From NCBI RefSeq assembly GCF_001279775.1, contig NZ_LGDG01000123.1, positions 51,774 through 115,773 of the forward strand: a stretch of 64,000 nucleotides of DNA, written 5' to 3'. Under the pieces are notes generated by a model. The model was given only the letters and a program-made list of their open reading frames with translations. It did not search any database and was not told the origin of the DNA. Shown here piece by piece: positions 28,098-37,586 of this stretch. The position numbers and the translations under genes are program-made. Position 1 is the stretch's first letter. Each line of letters begins with the position of its first letter. This DNA comes from Streptomyces sp. MMG1533. GTDB lineage: Bacteria; Actinomycetota; Actinomycetes; Streptomycetales; Streptomycetaceae.

Positions 28098-28494
28098 GAC
28101 GTCCCCCCGGATACCGTTGCCAATGTCCGGGGGCCCAGGCCGGTGAGAGGCGCCGACGAGGGCCTCGGCACGATCACTCCCGTGACGGCGCAGGTCCGGT
28201 GCCCCCCGCAAAACCCGATGTCCTTCTCGCGCTGTCGCGGGGCAGCACGCCGTCTTTGGGACAAACCCATGTTCTCTCTCCCCCCAGCGCCGACCCGTCT
28301 ACGGCCGACGGCGCCACCACCATTGCAAAGCGCAGACCCGGGGACATCGGGGAAAATACTGAATCCTCTACGTACAGAGTGGGCCGGGAACCACCGGCTT
28401 GCCTCAGCCGACGACGATCGGCGCCTCCAGCAAAGCCTGCCGGGCATCAGCGTCGCTTGCTTGCGCGCCTGCGAGGTCGTATTCATCCAGGGGA

Positions 28495-28611
28495 TGCACC
28501 CCGATCCCGAAACGGTGGGCGGTGGAGCGGACCTACGGCCGGCCGATGCTGCACCGCCGCCTGGCCCGCGACTACCAAACCGGACAACCGGCGTGGCAGT
28601 CGGGCCCCTGA
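28495..28611 (+). pseudogene. remnant of an IS5-type transposase C-terminus
   Basis: One frame reads W-A-V-E-R-T-Y-G-x-x-M-L-H-R-R-L-A-R-D-Y, matching the conserved (V)VERTF-W---HRRLARDYE block around the DDE Glu of IS5-family transposases. Sequence on both sides is unrelated, so only about 35 codons survive. The rest of 28098-28687 shows no gene. Confidence 0.7.
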
Positions 28612-28687
28612 CCAGAACCACCTCAACAAGCCGAAACGGCCCGTCAGATGAACTGGTGGGCCGTCGGGCCGTCACGAATATTCAAGG

Positions 28688-29113
28688 CTAGGCTCGAACG
28701 ATTGCCGCCAGTTCGTTGATGTGCATCTTGTCGTTGGCGTCGTAGTAGACGACGTCGATTTCGATCCTATTGCCCTCCGGGAAGGAGTTGTTGCAATAAG
28801 TCCACCCGGCGGCAACCCCTTCGTGGTTTGCGCATTGACCACTGTACCCGTCGGTCGTATCCCGCCAGTGTATCCCTACCGCCTTCCCGTTCTTTACGTC
28901 ATCTTTAAGCCAGAAGACTTCTCCATACGGCTTAAAGCACATGTCGTAGTACCTGGTGAAACTGCAGGTTTCGCCGCCGCCACTCTGATAATTTCCCTCA
29001 ACCGCATATTGAAGCGGATCCGGTTGGGCCGATGCCGGTGAGGCGATCACGAGACTGCCCGCCATGACGCCGAGAAACCCGACGATTGCCGTTGCCATTC
29101 GCTTAAGAGACAA
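28688..29113 (-). CDS. small secreted protein, unknown family
   Basis: A 141-residue protein. A signal peptide (residues about 1-29, ending ASPASA) is followed by a mature domain with four Cys (ETCSFTRYYDMC, SGQCAN, TYCNN), likely two disulfides. It is rich in Tyr/Asp/Gly. GC content and codon choice are visibly lower than in the neighbours (AAC, ATA and TAT-type codons appear). With transposase debris on both sides this suggests recent acquisition. No enzymatic motif is seen. Confidence 0.75.
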   Translation of the reverse strand: MSLKRMATAIVGFLGVMAGSLVIASPASAQPDPLQYAVEGNYQSGGGETCSFTRYYDMCFKPYGEVFWLKDDVKNGKAVGIHWRDTTDGYSGQCANHEGVAAGWTYCNNSFPEGNRIEIDVVYYDANDKMHINELAAIVRA

Positions 29114-29175
29114 CTGCCACTCCTTCCACTGCTCGATGGAACGCCAGTTTGCTCGGCAGACCTTTGGCGGCGTAC

Positions 29176-29343
29176 CTATAACGTTTCAGGGTCGAGCGAG
29201 CCGACCTGTGTCTGCTCGGGCATGAATCCCTGCTGGCAGAAGACGACTTCGGACTCGCCCGCCTCGGGTATGACCTCGCCGTCGGCGATCGCGTAGAGGT
29301 GCTCGACACGGGCCTTCTTGGCCTGGTTCCGTTCACGGATCAC
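29176..29343 (-). pseudogene. fragment resembling an IS630-type transposase
   Basis: A 55-codon frame contains KKARVEHLYAIADGEV and ESEVVFC. This resembles the segment just before the DEFGPL block of IS630-type transposases, but here the frame departs immediately after VVFC and ends. No DDE residues remain. The assignment is by memory of the family pattern and is tentative. Confidence 0.4.
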
Positions 29344-29641
29344 GACGGCGATTGTTCAGCGCTCTGGGAGGCGCCCGCCCGGGGCCGAGGTCGAACGAGA
29401 ACGGACAGCACCCGTCGACTGACACTCCCCGTCCCGGGCAGGGGGTGGCCTTCCTGGGCCTCGGTACCCGTAGTAGCCGTTGGTCGACCGGTCGGTATCG
29501 GCCTGGTGACTGCTGCAGTTCCCGGCGGACAGGCAAGGCAGACCGGCCGCTCCTCGGTCCCTGGATATCGGTGGACCTTTCGCCTCGCCTGCGGCGCACG
29601 CCCGTGGTGCGATGAAACAGGGGGTCGGGAAGGAGAGAGCG
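29344..29641. other. 298-bp region with no recognised gene
   Basis: Open frames exist in several phases but none has a ribosome site with consistent codon bias. The last 25 bases carry the ribosome site gggaaggagaga of the next gene. Confidence 0.5.
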
Positions 29642-30622
29642 ATGATCCCACCGGCAGGGGAACGCAAGAGTGGCACGGGCCCTGTGTCGGTCCGCCCGCT
29701 GGGTGAGGCGGACCTGGATCGGGCCGACGAGATCTTCAGGGTCGCCTTCGGGACGTTCCTCGGGGCTCCCGAGCCGAAGACGTTCTTCGGGACCGCCGAC
29801 TACGTCCGCACTCGCTGGGCGGCCGCTCCACATGCGGCCTTCGCAGCGACGGTCGAGGGCGAAGTCGTTGCATCGAACTTCGCCGTCAACTGGGGCAGCG
29901 TCGGGTACTTCGGCCCACTGACCGTACGTCCGGACCTGTGGGACCAGGGCGTCGGCAGGCGCCTCATGGAGCCGGTCATGGACTGCTTCGAGACCTGGGA
30001 GAACCGACACCTGGGCCTGTTCACCTTCTCGCACAGTCCGAAGCACCTTGAGCTCTACCGCCGGTACGGTTTCTGGCCCCGATTCCTCACAGCCATCATG
30101 AGGAAGCAGGTCGCAGGCAGTGCCGCAGTCCCCGGCCGAGTGCTGTACGGCCGGCTTCCCGCCGCCGAGCAGCCCGACGCCCTGAGCCTCTGTCGCACAC
30201 TGACCGGGGCCGTGTTCGAGGGCCTGAGCCTGGAACACGAGATCGTGGCCACGCACGCGCAGGGGCTCGGTGACACCATCCTGCTCCACGGGGCCGGCTC
30301 CGAGCTCGATGGCCTGGCCGTCTGCCACTGCGGAGCCGGGTCGGAGGCCGGAGAGGACGTGTGCTTCGTCAAATTCGGCGCCGTGCGCCCTGGCCCGGAG
30401 GCGGCCGACCGGTTCGAACGACTGCTCACCGCGTGCGAGCGGCTCGCCGCCGAGCGCGGCCTGGGGCAACTGGACGCCGGAATGAACCTGGCCCGCCAGG
30501 ATGCCTACCGGCGAATGGTCGACCGCGGTTTCCGCACCTGGTTGCAGGGCGTGGCCATGCACAGGCCCAACGAACCCGGCTACAGCCACCCCGACGCCTA
30601 CGTGATCGATGACTGGCGCTGA
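29642..30622 (+). CDS. GNAT acetyltransferase with a C-terminal extension
   Basis: A 326-residue protein. Residues 15-150 form a GNAT domain with FGPLTVRPDLWDQGVGRRLMEPV (acetyl-CoA loop) and HLELYRRYGFWPRF. The C-terminal 150 residues contain ECERLAAERGLGQLDAGMNLARQDAYRRMVDRGF-type sequence, resembling a second, degenerate GNAT fold. Substrate unknown. ATG 29642 follows aaggagaga. Confidence 0.8.
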   Translation: MIPPAGERKSGTGPVSVRPLGEADLDRADEIFRVAFGTFLGAPEPKTFFGTADYVRTRWAAAPHAAFAATVEGEVVASNFAVNWGSVGYFGPLTVRPDLWDQGVGRRLMEPVMDCFETWENRHLGLFTFSHSPKHLELYRRYGFWPRFLTAIMRKQVAGSAAVPGRVLYGRLPAAEQPDALSLCRTLTGAVFEGLSLEHEIVATHAQGLGDTILLHGAGSELDGLAVCHCGAGSEAGEDVCFVKFGAVRPGPEAADRFERLLTACERLAAERGLGQLDAGMNLARQDAYRRMVDRGFRTWLQGVAMHRPNEPGYSHPDAYVIDDWR

Positions 30623-30692
30623 GACCCCGCCACACTCGGCCCGCGAGGAAGGCCCGGTGCTGCCCGAACCCGTGAACATTCCGCGTCACCAA

Positions 30693-30731
30693 AAGCCCCC
30701 TACCAGCGGAGAAACCGCAGGTAGGGGGCTT
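30693..30731. terminator. hairpin terminator between convergent genes
   Basis: The outer stem aagccccctacc (30693-30704) pairs with 30720-30731. An inner gcgg-agaaa-ccgc stem sits in the loop. It is flanked by A and T runs, so it can act on both the acetyltransferase and gpmA transcripts. Confidence 0.85.
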
Positions 30732-30743
30732 GATCGCGTCAGG

Positions 30744-31505
30744 TTACTTCTTCTTGCCCTGGTTCTTGACCGCCTCGATGGCCGCCGCAGCAGCGTCGGG
30801 GTCGAGATACGTGCCGCCGGCCTTGACCGGCTTGAAGTCCGCGTCGAGCTCGTACGCCAGCGGAATGCCCGTCGGGATGTTCAGGCCCGCGATGTCGGCG
30901 TCGGAGATGCCGTCGAGGTGCTTGACGAGGGCGCGGAGGGAGTTGCCGTGGGCGGCGACGAGGACCGTGCGGCCGGCCAGGAGGTCGGGGACGATGCCGT
31001 CGTACCAGTACGGGAGCATGCGGATGACGACGTCCTTGAGGCACTCCGTGCGGGGGCGCAGCTCCGGGGGGATCGTCGCGTAGCGGGGGTCGCTCGACTG
31101 GGAGAACTCCGTGCCGTCCTCGAGGGGCGGGGGCGGGGTGTCGTAGGAGCGGCGCCACAGCATGAACTGCTCCTCGCCGAACTCGGCGAGGGTCTGGGCC
31201 TTGTCCTTGCCCTGGAGGGCTCCGTAGTGGCGCTCGTTCAGGCGCCAGGAGCGGTGGACCGGGATCCAGTGGCGGTCCGCGGACTCCAGGGCGAGCTGTG
31301 CGGTGCGGATCGCTCGCTTCTGGAGCGAGGTGTGCACCACGTCGGGGAGCAGGCCGGCGTCCTTGAGCAGCTCACCGCCGCGGACTGCCTCCTTCTCACC
31401 CTTCTCGTTGAGGTTGACGTCCACCCAGCCGGTGAACAGGTTCTTCGCGTTCCATTCGCTCTCGCCGTGGCGGAGGAGGATCAGCTTGTACGGTGCGTCG
31501 GCCAT
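30744..31505 (-). CDS. gpmA: 2,3-bisphosphoglycerate-dependent phosphoglycerate mutase
   Basis: A 253-residue glycolytic enzyme. It has the phospho-His loop [33 protein letters not shown], and the second catalytic His in [14 protein letters not shown]. It interconverts 3- and 2-phosphoglycerate. ATG 31505 ([10 protein letters not shown]) matches the family length; a longer frame upstream is not needed. It is divergent from the MFS gene. Confidence 0.97.
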   Translation of the reverse strand: MADAPYKLILLRHGESEWNAKNLFTGWVDVNLNEKGEKEAVRGGELLKDAGLLPDVVHTSLQKRAIRTAQLALESADRHWIPVHRSWRLNERHYGALQGKDKAQTLAEFGEEQFMLWRRSYDTPPPPLEDGTEFSQSSDPRYATIPPELRPRTECLKDVVIRMLPYWYDGIVPDLLAGRTVLVAAHGNSLRALVKHLDGISDADIAGLNIPTGIPLAYELDADFKPVKAGGTYLDPDAAAAAIEAVKNQGKKK

Positions 31506-31666
31506 GCGTATGAGCGTAATCCAAGGGCTCGATGCCTCGTGCGTCCGCTCGACAGACGGACGGTTGACGGGATCTGTTAATTGAGTGGCCCTCCCCCACA
31601 CCGGATTCGTAATGTGTGCCTGCCGACTGAGCCTCTTACATCCGTTGACACCGTGGGGGATCCGCC

Positions 31667-32929
31667 ATGTCCGTCGCCGCCTTGAGACGTGCCACCCGCG
31701 AGACCGTCTCCGGCCTCCCCCGCGAGTTCTGGTGGCTGTGGACCAGCACCCTGGTCAACCGGCTCGGTGCGTTCGTGGCCACGTTCATGGCCCTCTATCT
31801 CACGCTCGACCGCGGGTACTCCGCCTCCTACGCCGGGCTTGTCGCTTCACTGCACGGCCTGGGCGGGGTCCTCTCCTCCCTCGGTGGCGGCGTGATGGCG
31901 GACCGGCTCGGGCGGCGGCCGACCCTCCTCGTCGCCCAGGTGTCCACCGCGGCCTCCGTCGCGCTGCTCGGGTTCGTGCAGCACCCGGTCGCCATCGCCG
32001 GCGTCGCCTTCCTCGTCGGGATGGCCTCGAACGCCTCGCGGCCGGCCGTGCAGGCGATGATGGCGGACATCGTGCGGCCCGAGGACCGGGTGCGGGCCTT
32101 CTCGCTCAACTACTGGGCCATCAACCTCGGGTTCGCGATCTCCTCCATGGCGGCCGGTTTCATCGCCGAGGTCAGCTATCGCGCGGGCTTCCTCATCGAG
32201 GCGGGTATGACGGCCGTCTGCGCGGTCGTGGTGTTCCTGAAGCTGCCGGAGTCGCGGCCCACCGTGCACAAGAACGAGGAGGAGACGACCGGCGGCGTCG
32301 GCCTCGGGACCGTCCTGCGCGACGGGCGCTTCATGAGCGTCGTCGGGCTGTCGTTCCTCGTCGCGCTGATCTTCCAGCAGGGTGCGGTCGGCCTGCCGGT
32401 GGCCATGGGCCAGGCCGGGTTCACCCCGGCCGACTACGGCATGGCGATCGCCGTCAACGGCGTGCTGATCGTCGCGCTGCAGATCCCCGCCACCCGGTTC
32501 ATCGAGCATCGGGACGCCAAGCGGCTGCTGGTCGTCTCGTCGCTGCTTGCCGGATACGGCTTCGGCCTGACCGCCTTCGCCGGGTCGCTCGGCGTCTTCG
32601 CCCTCACGGTGTGCGTGTGGACGCTGGGCGAGATGATCAACGCGCCGACGCAGACGGGTCTGGTCGTCCGGTTGTCGCCGGTCCACGGCCGTGGGCGCTA
32701 CCAGGGCATGTACACCCTGTCCTGGGCCGTCGCCGCCCTGATCGCCCCCCTGATGTCCGGTGTCGTCATCGACCACTTCGGCGCCGAGTGGCTGTGGGGG
32801 CTGTGTGCGGTCGTCGGGACGGTCGCCGCGGTGGGGTTCGGGACCCTGATGCGGCGGCTGCCGGCGGAAGGAGCGGAAATTGCCGACGTCGCCCCCGCCG
32901 GTACGGAACCCGAAGTCCGAACGACCTGA
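31667..32929 (+). CDS. MFS transporter, MdtH-like
   Basis: A 420-residue protein with 12 predicted transmembrane helices. The loop motif [15 protein letters not shown] lies between helices 2 and 3. The helix-11 region and [22 protein letters not shown] match drug/proton antiporters of the MdtH/YajR type. The substrate cannot be read. Start ATG 31667 follows gtggggga. The TIR protein gene begins 89 bases downstream on the same strand and may be read through. Confidence 0.9.
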   Translation: MSVAALRRATRETVSGLPREFWWLWTSTLVNRLGAFVATFMALYLTLDRGYSASYAGLVASLHGLGGVLSSLGGGVMADRLGRRPTLLVAQVSTAASVALLGFVQHPVAIAGVAFLVGMASNASRPAVQAMMADIVRPEDRVRAFSLNYWAINLGFAISSMAAGFIAEVSYRAGFLIEAGMTAVCAVVVFLKLPESRPTVHKNEEETTGGVGLGTVLRDGRFMSVVGLSFLVALIFQQGAVGLPVAMGQAGFTPADYGMAIAVNGVLIVALQIPATRFIEHRDAKRLLVVSSLLAGYGFGLTAFAGSLGVFALTVCVWTLGEMINAPTQTGLVVRLSPVHGRGRYQGMYTLSWAVAALIAPLMSGVVIDHFGAEWLWGLCAVVGTVAAVGFGTLMRRLPAEGAEIADVAPAGTEPEVRTT

Positions 32930-33018
32930 CGCCGACTCTGTGCTGAGCCCACACCCCACGCGGTATACAAGAAGGTGCGGTACGGGGGCCGTTGGGGCCG
33001 CTGGGGTGGGAGACAGGC

Positions 33019-35538
33019 GTGACCGACACATCCGAGTTGATCTTCGTCAGCCATGCCGGACATGACGGCCAGTGGGCGGAATGGGTGGCCTGGCACCTCC
33101 AGGAGGCCGGGTACGAGATCGAGCTCGACCTCTGGCACTGGCGTTCCGGCGAGGACTTCGTGAGGAAGATGAACGCGGCGCTGGAGCGGGCGTCCGCGGT
33201 CGTCGCCCTGTTCTCCCCCCAGTACTTCGCCCCGGGCCGGTACACCGAGGAGGAGTGGACCGCCGCCGTGGCCGGCCGGGACCGCTTCGTCCCGCTGGTC
33301 ATCGAACCCCTGGAGACCGGCCAGTTGCCCGCGCTCCTTCGGTCACGAATCCGCCGGCAGATGCACGACCTGGACGAGGCCGCGGCTCTCAAGGCACTGC
33401 TCGAAGCGGTACGGGGACGGGAGATCCCCACCGCCTCGCCGGCCTTTCCCGGTAAGGCGCCCCGGGCCGCCAAGCGCACCGGCTCGTCGGCTTCGCAGAG
33501 CCTCCAGCCCCGCTTCCCGTCCACCACCAACGATCCCGACGTGTGGGACGTACGCCAGCGGCGCAACCCGCACTTCACCGGCCGCGACGAGGTCATCGAC
33601 ACCGTGCGCGGCGGTCTGCTCGACGCGCGCCGGGCCGCCGTACGGGTGCTCCACGGGCCGGGCGGCGTCGGGAAGACCCAGGTCGCGCTGGAGTACGCGC
33701 ACCGCTTCGCCGGACAGTACGACCTGGTGTGGTGGGTCGACGCCGAGCAGGTCGAGCAGATCCCGGCCCGGTACGCGGAACTCGCGGCCCGTGTCGACGT
33801 GGCCAAGCCGGACGCCGGTGCCGAGATCAACGCCCGGTACGCCCTGGAGTACCTGCGCACCCACGACCGGTGGCTCATCGTCCTGGACAACGCCGAGGAT
33901 CCGCGGCAGCTGCGCACCTGGCTGCCGGAGGGCTCCGGACATGTGCTCATCACGGCGCGCGACCCGGCCTGGAAGAAGATCGTGCCGGCTCTCCCCCTGG
34001 GCGTGTTCAGCCGTACGGAGTCTCTGGCCTACCTGAACGGCCAACTGCCCACGCTGACCGACCGGACGGCGGACGCGCTGGCCGACGCCCTCGGCGACCT
34101 GCCGCTCGCGCTGGCGCACGCCGCGGGCGCGCTCAGCGAGGGGACACCGCCCGACCACTACCTCCAGCTGCTCAGGACAAACACCGCCGAGCTCCTCAAC
34201 GACGGGGAGGTGTACGACTATCCGGTCTCGGTGGCGGCCACGGTCACGATCGCCGCCGACCGTCTGGACGCGGGCTGTCCCGAAGCGGCGGCCCTGCTGC
34301 GCCTCGCGGCGTTTCTCGGGCCCGAGCCCATTCCGACGTCGTGGCTCGTCGAGGCGCGCGGGGCGCTGACCAGCATCCCCGGGGACCCGCACGACATCCG
34401 CTGGCCGCGCAACGCGCTCCAGCCACTCGCCCAGTACGGGCTGGCGGTCGTCGGGCCCGACGCGTTCCAGGTGCACCGGCTCACCCAGGCCGTCGTGCGC
34501 CACGTCACCGCCGACCAGGCCATGGGGCCGGTGCAGGACGTGGCCGCGTTGCTGGCCGCCGTCGATCCCGGCGACCCCGAGTTGCCCGAGGCTTGGCCGG
34601 AGTGGGCATCGCTCACCCAACATCTGACGGCGGCACTGGACGCGATGATCGACAGAGGCGAATTGCGGCCGACGTTCCTGAAGGCCGCCAATTACCTCGT
34701 ACGCAATGCGCAGCCAGAGGCAGCCCACGGACTCGCCGGGACCCTGCATGAGACGTGGAAGGCCTCTCTGTGCGAGGACGATCCCGACACGCTGCGCGCT
34801 GCACACCTGGTGGCCGTGGCCTTGAACGGCATGGAGAGGTACGAAGAGGCGCTGCCCCTCATTGAGGACCTCCTGGAGAGAAGACGCAGAGTGCTCGGGG
34901 AAGAGCATCCCGACACGATGAGCTCGACCCACGATCGGGGCATTGCCCTGGGCGGGCTGGGCAGATATGCCGAGGCGCACACCACACTCCGGGATGTGGC
35001 GGCACGTCGCGAGTCAGCCCTGGGCGAAGACCACGTCGATGCCCTTCGCTCCGTCTCCAATTACGGGTACACCCTGATGCAACTCGGCCGGCTCGACGAA
35101 GGCCACCAGGTACTGACGGACGTCTTGGCCCGACACCGGCGTGCGTTGAACGAGGACCACCCCACTGCCCTCGCCGCATGGAGCTACTTGGGCAGTTCCC
35201 TGTCTTCTCTCGGCAGACACGTCGAGGCCCTGCACGTCCATACGGAAGTCCTGACGCGACGTCGGCAGCTGCTGGGCGACAGACACAAGGACACTCTCAA
35301 CAGCGCCGCAAACGTCAGCCAGACACTCACCGATACCGGCCAGTACGCCAAGGCCGAGGAACTCCTCCGCTCCACAAGGACTCGCATCCGGGAATCTCTC
35401 GGAACCGAACACCGCCTGTACGCCGAGGTCACCGTCGGTCTCGCCGAGACCCTGGCCCGCCAAGGCAAGACCCACGACGCCCAACGCCTGCGCGCCTCCC
35501 TCAAGCAGAAGAGATCCCCGAAGAAGAGCAGACGCTGA
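33019..35538 (+). CDS. TIR / NB-ARC / TPR protein (STAND ATPase)
   Basis: An 839-residue NLR-like protein. Residues 5-130 form a TIR domain (LIFVSHAGHDGQWAEWVAWH, AVVALFSPQYF). A linker precedes an NB-ARC domain with FTGRDEVI, Walker A GPGGVGKT (213-220), Walker B LIVLDN (286-291) and GHVLITARDP. Residues about 600-830 are tetratricopeptide repeats of the kinesin-light-chain type (ALPLIEDLLERRRRVLGEEHPDT and four more). Such proteins sense a trigger with TPRs and oligomerise. By alignment to SARM1 the catalytic Glu position appears to be Val in GEDFVRKM, so NADase activity is doubtful. It resembles FxsT of FxSxx-COOH clusters, but no partners are nearby. Confidence 0.9.
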   Translation: MTDTSELIFVSHAGHDGQWAEWVAWHLQEAGYEIELDLWHWRSGEDFVRKMNAALERASAVVALFSPQYFAPGRYTEEEWTAAVAGRDRFVPLVIEPLETGQLPALLRSRIRRQMHDLDEAAALKALLEAVRGREIPTASPAFPGKAPRAAKRTGSSASQSLQPRFPSTTNDPDVWDVRQRRNPHFTGRDEVIDTVRGGLLDARRAAVRVLHGPGGVGKTQVALEYAHRFAGQYDLVWWVDAEQVEQIPARYAELAARVDVAKPDAGAEINARYALEYLRTHDRWLIVLDNAEDPRQLRTWLPEGSGHVLITARDPAWKKIVPALPLGVFSRTESLAYLNGQLPTLTDRTADALADALGDLPLALAHAAGALSEGTPPDHYLQLLRTNTAELLNDGEVYDYPVSVAATVTIAADRLDAGCPEAAALLRLAAFLGPEPIPTSWLVEARGALTSIPGDPHDIRWPRNALQPLAQYGLAVVGPDAFQVHRLTQAVVRHVTADQAMGPVQDVAALLAAVDPGDPELPEAWPEWASLTQHLTAALDAMIDRGELRPTFLKAANYLVRNAQPEAAHGLAGTLHETWKASLCEDDPDTLRAAHLVAVALNGMERYEEALPLIEDLLERRRRVLGEEHPDTMSSTHDRGIALGGLGRYAEAHTTLRDVAARRESALGEDHVDALRSVSNYGYTLMQLGRLDEGHQVLTDVLARHRRALNEDHPTALAAWSYLGSSLSSLGRHVEALHVHTEVLTRRRQLLGDRHKDTLNSAANVSQTLTDTGQYAKAEELLRSTRTRIRESLGTEHRLYAEVTVGLAETLARQGKTHDAQRLRASLKQKRSPKKSRR

Positions 35539-35540
35539 CC

Positions 35541-35966
35541 TCACGGATGCATCCGCGCCCCCTTCACCACCTTGTCCACCGCGTTCCGGGGCCCGTACAC
35601 GGCCAGTCCGACCAGATCCAGATCATCCGTGGACACCGCCCGTACGGCGGCGCGGTTGTCCCGGTCGTTCCCCGTCGTGAAGAGGTCGGAAGTGAACAGT
35701 GCTCGCGGCAGCGCACGGGACAGCACGCGCGCGTGGGCCGCCGTCAGCGTCTCCTTCGTGGCCTCGAAGACCATGACCGGCTGGCGGAACATCGGCAGGT
35801 AGGGCACGCCGTCGGCATCCTCGTACGGTTCGCCGATCACCTCGGGGAGCTGGGTGCCCAGGCCGCTGACCAGGAACGCGGTGACGTTGAGGCGTTGCCA
35901 GGGCTCCAGGTCCTCCCGCAGCAGGACGGCGATCTTGGTGTCGAATCGGATGGGTTCAGTGCTCAT
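35541..35966 (-). CDS. DUF2000 family protein
   Basis: A 141-residue cytoplasmic protein that matches the DUF2000 pattern: FDTKIAVLLREDLEPWQRLNVTAFLVSGL at the start, then VPYLPMFRQPVMVFEA and TSDLFTTGNDRDNRAAV. Biochemical function is unknown. The gene is divergent from an AraC regulator 49 bases away, a frequent pairing that suggests it is the regulator's target. Start ATG 35966 removes a long non-homologous upstream frame. Confidence 0.88.
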   Translation of the reverse strand: MSTEPIRFDTKIAVLLREDLEPWQRLNVTAFLVSGLGTQLPEVIGEPYEDADGVPYLPMFRQPVMVFEATKETLTAAHARVLSRALPRALFTSDLFTTGNDRDNRAAVRAVSTDDLDLVGLAVYGPRNAVDKVVKGARMHP

Positions 35967-36015
35967 GCAGCGAGACTGCCGACCGCCGTACGACACCGTC
36001 TTGTACGTTCTTTGC

Positions 36016-36858
36016 ATGGCCGCCCAGCGGAACGTCTCCGCCTGGCGCCCGCACATCCCGGGCGTCGTGGAGGTCTTCCACGCCCACTTCACGGAGTACG
36101 CGTATCCGATGCACGTCCATGAGGCGTGGACGCTGCTCATCGTGGACGACGGGGCCGTACGGTACGACCTCGACCGGCACGAGCACGGCACCCCGCACGA
36201 CACGGTGTCCCTGTTGCCGCCGCATGTGCCGCACAACGGTTCCCCCGCCACCCCGGAGGGCTTCCGCAAGCGGGTGCTCTATCTGGACGGCTCGCACCTC
36301 ACCGACGACCTCATCGGTCCCGCCGTCGACGGGCCCGATCTGCGGGATCCCGTACTGCGGCTGCGGGTCGGGCAGTTGCACGCCGCGCTCGCCCGGCCCG
36401 GGGACGAGCTGGAGGCCGAGAGCAGGCTGACGCTCGTCGGCGAGCGGTTGCGTGCGCATCTGCGGCCGGGAGCCGAAGGGCCGGGTGCCACCGCGCCCGC
36501 CTCGCGCCGCGATCCCGTCCTCGCCCGGCGACTGCGCGAACTCCTCGACGAGCGGATCGCCGAAGGGCTGTCGCTGGACGAGGCCGCGGGGCTGGTGCAG
36601 GCCCACCCCGCCCATCTCGTACGGGCGTTCAGTGCCGCGTACGGCATCGCGCCGCACCAGTATCTGAACGCCCGGCGCGTCGACCGGGCCCGCCGCCTGC
36701 TGCTCGCGGGGCACGGGCCGGCCGACGTCGCCGCCGTCACGGGGTTCCACGACCAGGCTCATCTCACCCGCCACTTCAAGAGGCTGGTGGGCGTGACGCC
36801 GGGGCGCTACCGCGACAGCGGGGGCCGGGAAGGCCGAACGACGGTCGACGTCACCTGA
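36016..36858 (+). CDS. AraC family transcriptional regulator
   Basis: A 280-residue protein. An N-terminal cupin sensor (residues 10-110, HAHFTEYAYPMHVHEAWTL with SLLPPHVPHNG) is followed by two C-terminal helix-turn-helix motifs (LSLDEAAGLVQAHPAHLVRAF; PADVAAVTGFHDQAHLTRHFKRLVGVTPGRYR). It probably controls the divergent DUF2000 gene. The gap between them holds an imperfect CGTAC-N11-GTACG palindrome at 35987-36007, a candidate site. Confidence 0.92.
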   Translation: MAAQRNVSAWRPHIPGVVEVFHAHFTEYAYPMHVHEAWTLLIVDDGAVRYDLDRHEHGTPHDTVSLLPPHVPHNGSPATPEGFRKRVLYLDGSHLTDDLIGPAVDGPDLRDPVLRLRVGQLHAALARPGDELEAESRLTLVGERLRAHLRPGAEGPGATAPASRRDPVLARRLRELLDERIAEGLSLDEAAGLVQAHPAHLVRAFSAAYGIAPHQYLNARRVDRARRLLLAGHGPADVAAVTGFHDQAHLTRHFKRLVGVTPGRYRDSGGREGRTTVDVT

Positions 36859-37093
36859 CGTCCGTGGAGTACGTGGAGTACGTGCAGGTTTCGCTGGTGC
36901 CCGCCTTGCGGAACTCCAGTTTGGCCGACTTGCCGCCGTAGCCGACGTACGCGTGCCCCAGGGCGAGCGCTCCCGCGAGCGCGACCGCGGAGCCGGAGCT
37001 GCGGCAGGTGAACAGCGGGCCTGCGGACGTTCGTTCGAGAGATCGGCGGAAGCCGTCCGTCCACCGGTCGTCGCCGGTTAGCGTCGCCTCCAT
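36851..37093 (-). CDS. small hypothetical protein, 80 aa
   Basis: No family is recognised. A central hydrophobic stretch (SAVALAGALALGHAYVGY) may be one membrane helix, and the end is Thr/Tyr/Ser-rich with repeated TYST. The frame has strong third-position GC. Its ATG lies in the CCATGG that also supplies the start of the divergent gene at 37092, so one start may be wrong. The 3' end overlaps the AraC gene by eight bases. Confidence 0.5.
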   Translation of the reverse strand: MEATLTGDDRWTDGFRRSLERTSAGPLFTCRSSGSAVALAGALALGHAYVGYGGKSAKLEFRKAGTSETCTYSTYSTDVR

Positions 37094-37586
37094 GGAAAAC
37101 CCACAGGACACACAGATCCCTCACGATTCGCCCGCCCCGCGCGCGTTACGGGCCAGACGCGTATCGACCGCCCTCGCGGGGGCGGCAGCCCTGGTGGCCC
37201 TCAGCGTCGGCGTCGCCCTCGCGGCGAGCTCCGAGGACGATCCCTCGCCCACCCCCACCCCGACCTCGACGTACAGCGAGCCGACGACCGATGTGCCCGT
37301 CGACGACGGCGGCACCGGGGGCGGCAGCGGGGGCAGCAGCGGCGGCTCGACCGGCGGCGTCGACCCGGACTACCCCGACCCCAGCCCGACCGGCCCGGTC
37401 GACCCCGGGCCGAGCCCGACGGAGTCGGTGGACCCGCCGATCCCCTCCGAGCCCCCCGCCGACCTGGACGAACTCAACCGGCGTATCGCCGAACTCGACC
37501 AGAAGGTCGACCAGTTGCCCACCAAGAAGGAACTGGCCGACGCCCTGCGGGCCTTCGCCGACGAGCTCGACAAGTCCGAGTCGTAG
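37092..37586 (+). CDS. secreted or membrane-anchored protein with Pro/Ser/Gly linker
   Basis: A 164-residue protein. A basic N-terminus and hydrophobic segment (residues about 24-43, TALAGAAALVALSVGVALAA) form a signal or anchor. A long Pro/Thr/Ser/Gly linker (50-125) is followed by a short amphipathic coiled coil (LDELNRRIAELDQKVDQL, about residues 130-160). Role unknown. The 3' end, including the stop, is the first unit of a 22-bp tandem array. Confidence 0.7.
   Translation: MENPQDTQIPHDSPAPRALRARRVSTALAGAAALVALSVGVALAASSEDDPSPTPTPTSTYSEPTTDVPVDDGGTGGGSGGSSGGSTGGVDPDYPDPSPTGPVDPGPSPTESVDPPIPSEPPADLDELNRRIAELDQKVDQLPTKKELADALRAFADELDKSES

Noticed and set aside
33019..35538. FxSxx-COOH cluster TPR protein (FxsT)
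   Set aside because: The NB-ARC and TPR parts are similar, but no FxsA precursor, radical SAM or FxsC gene is adjacent, so only the domain description is kept.
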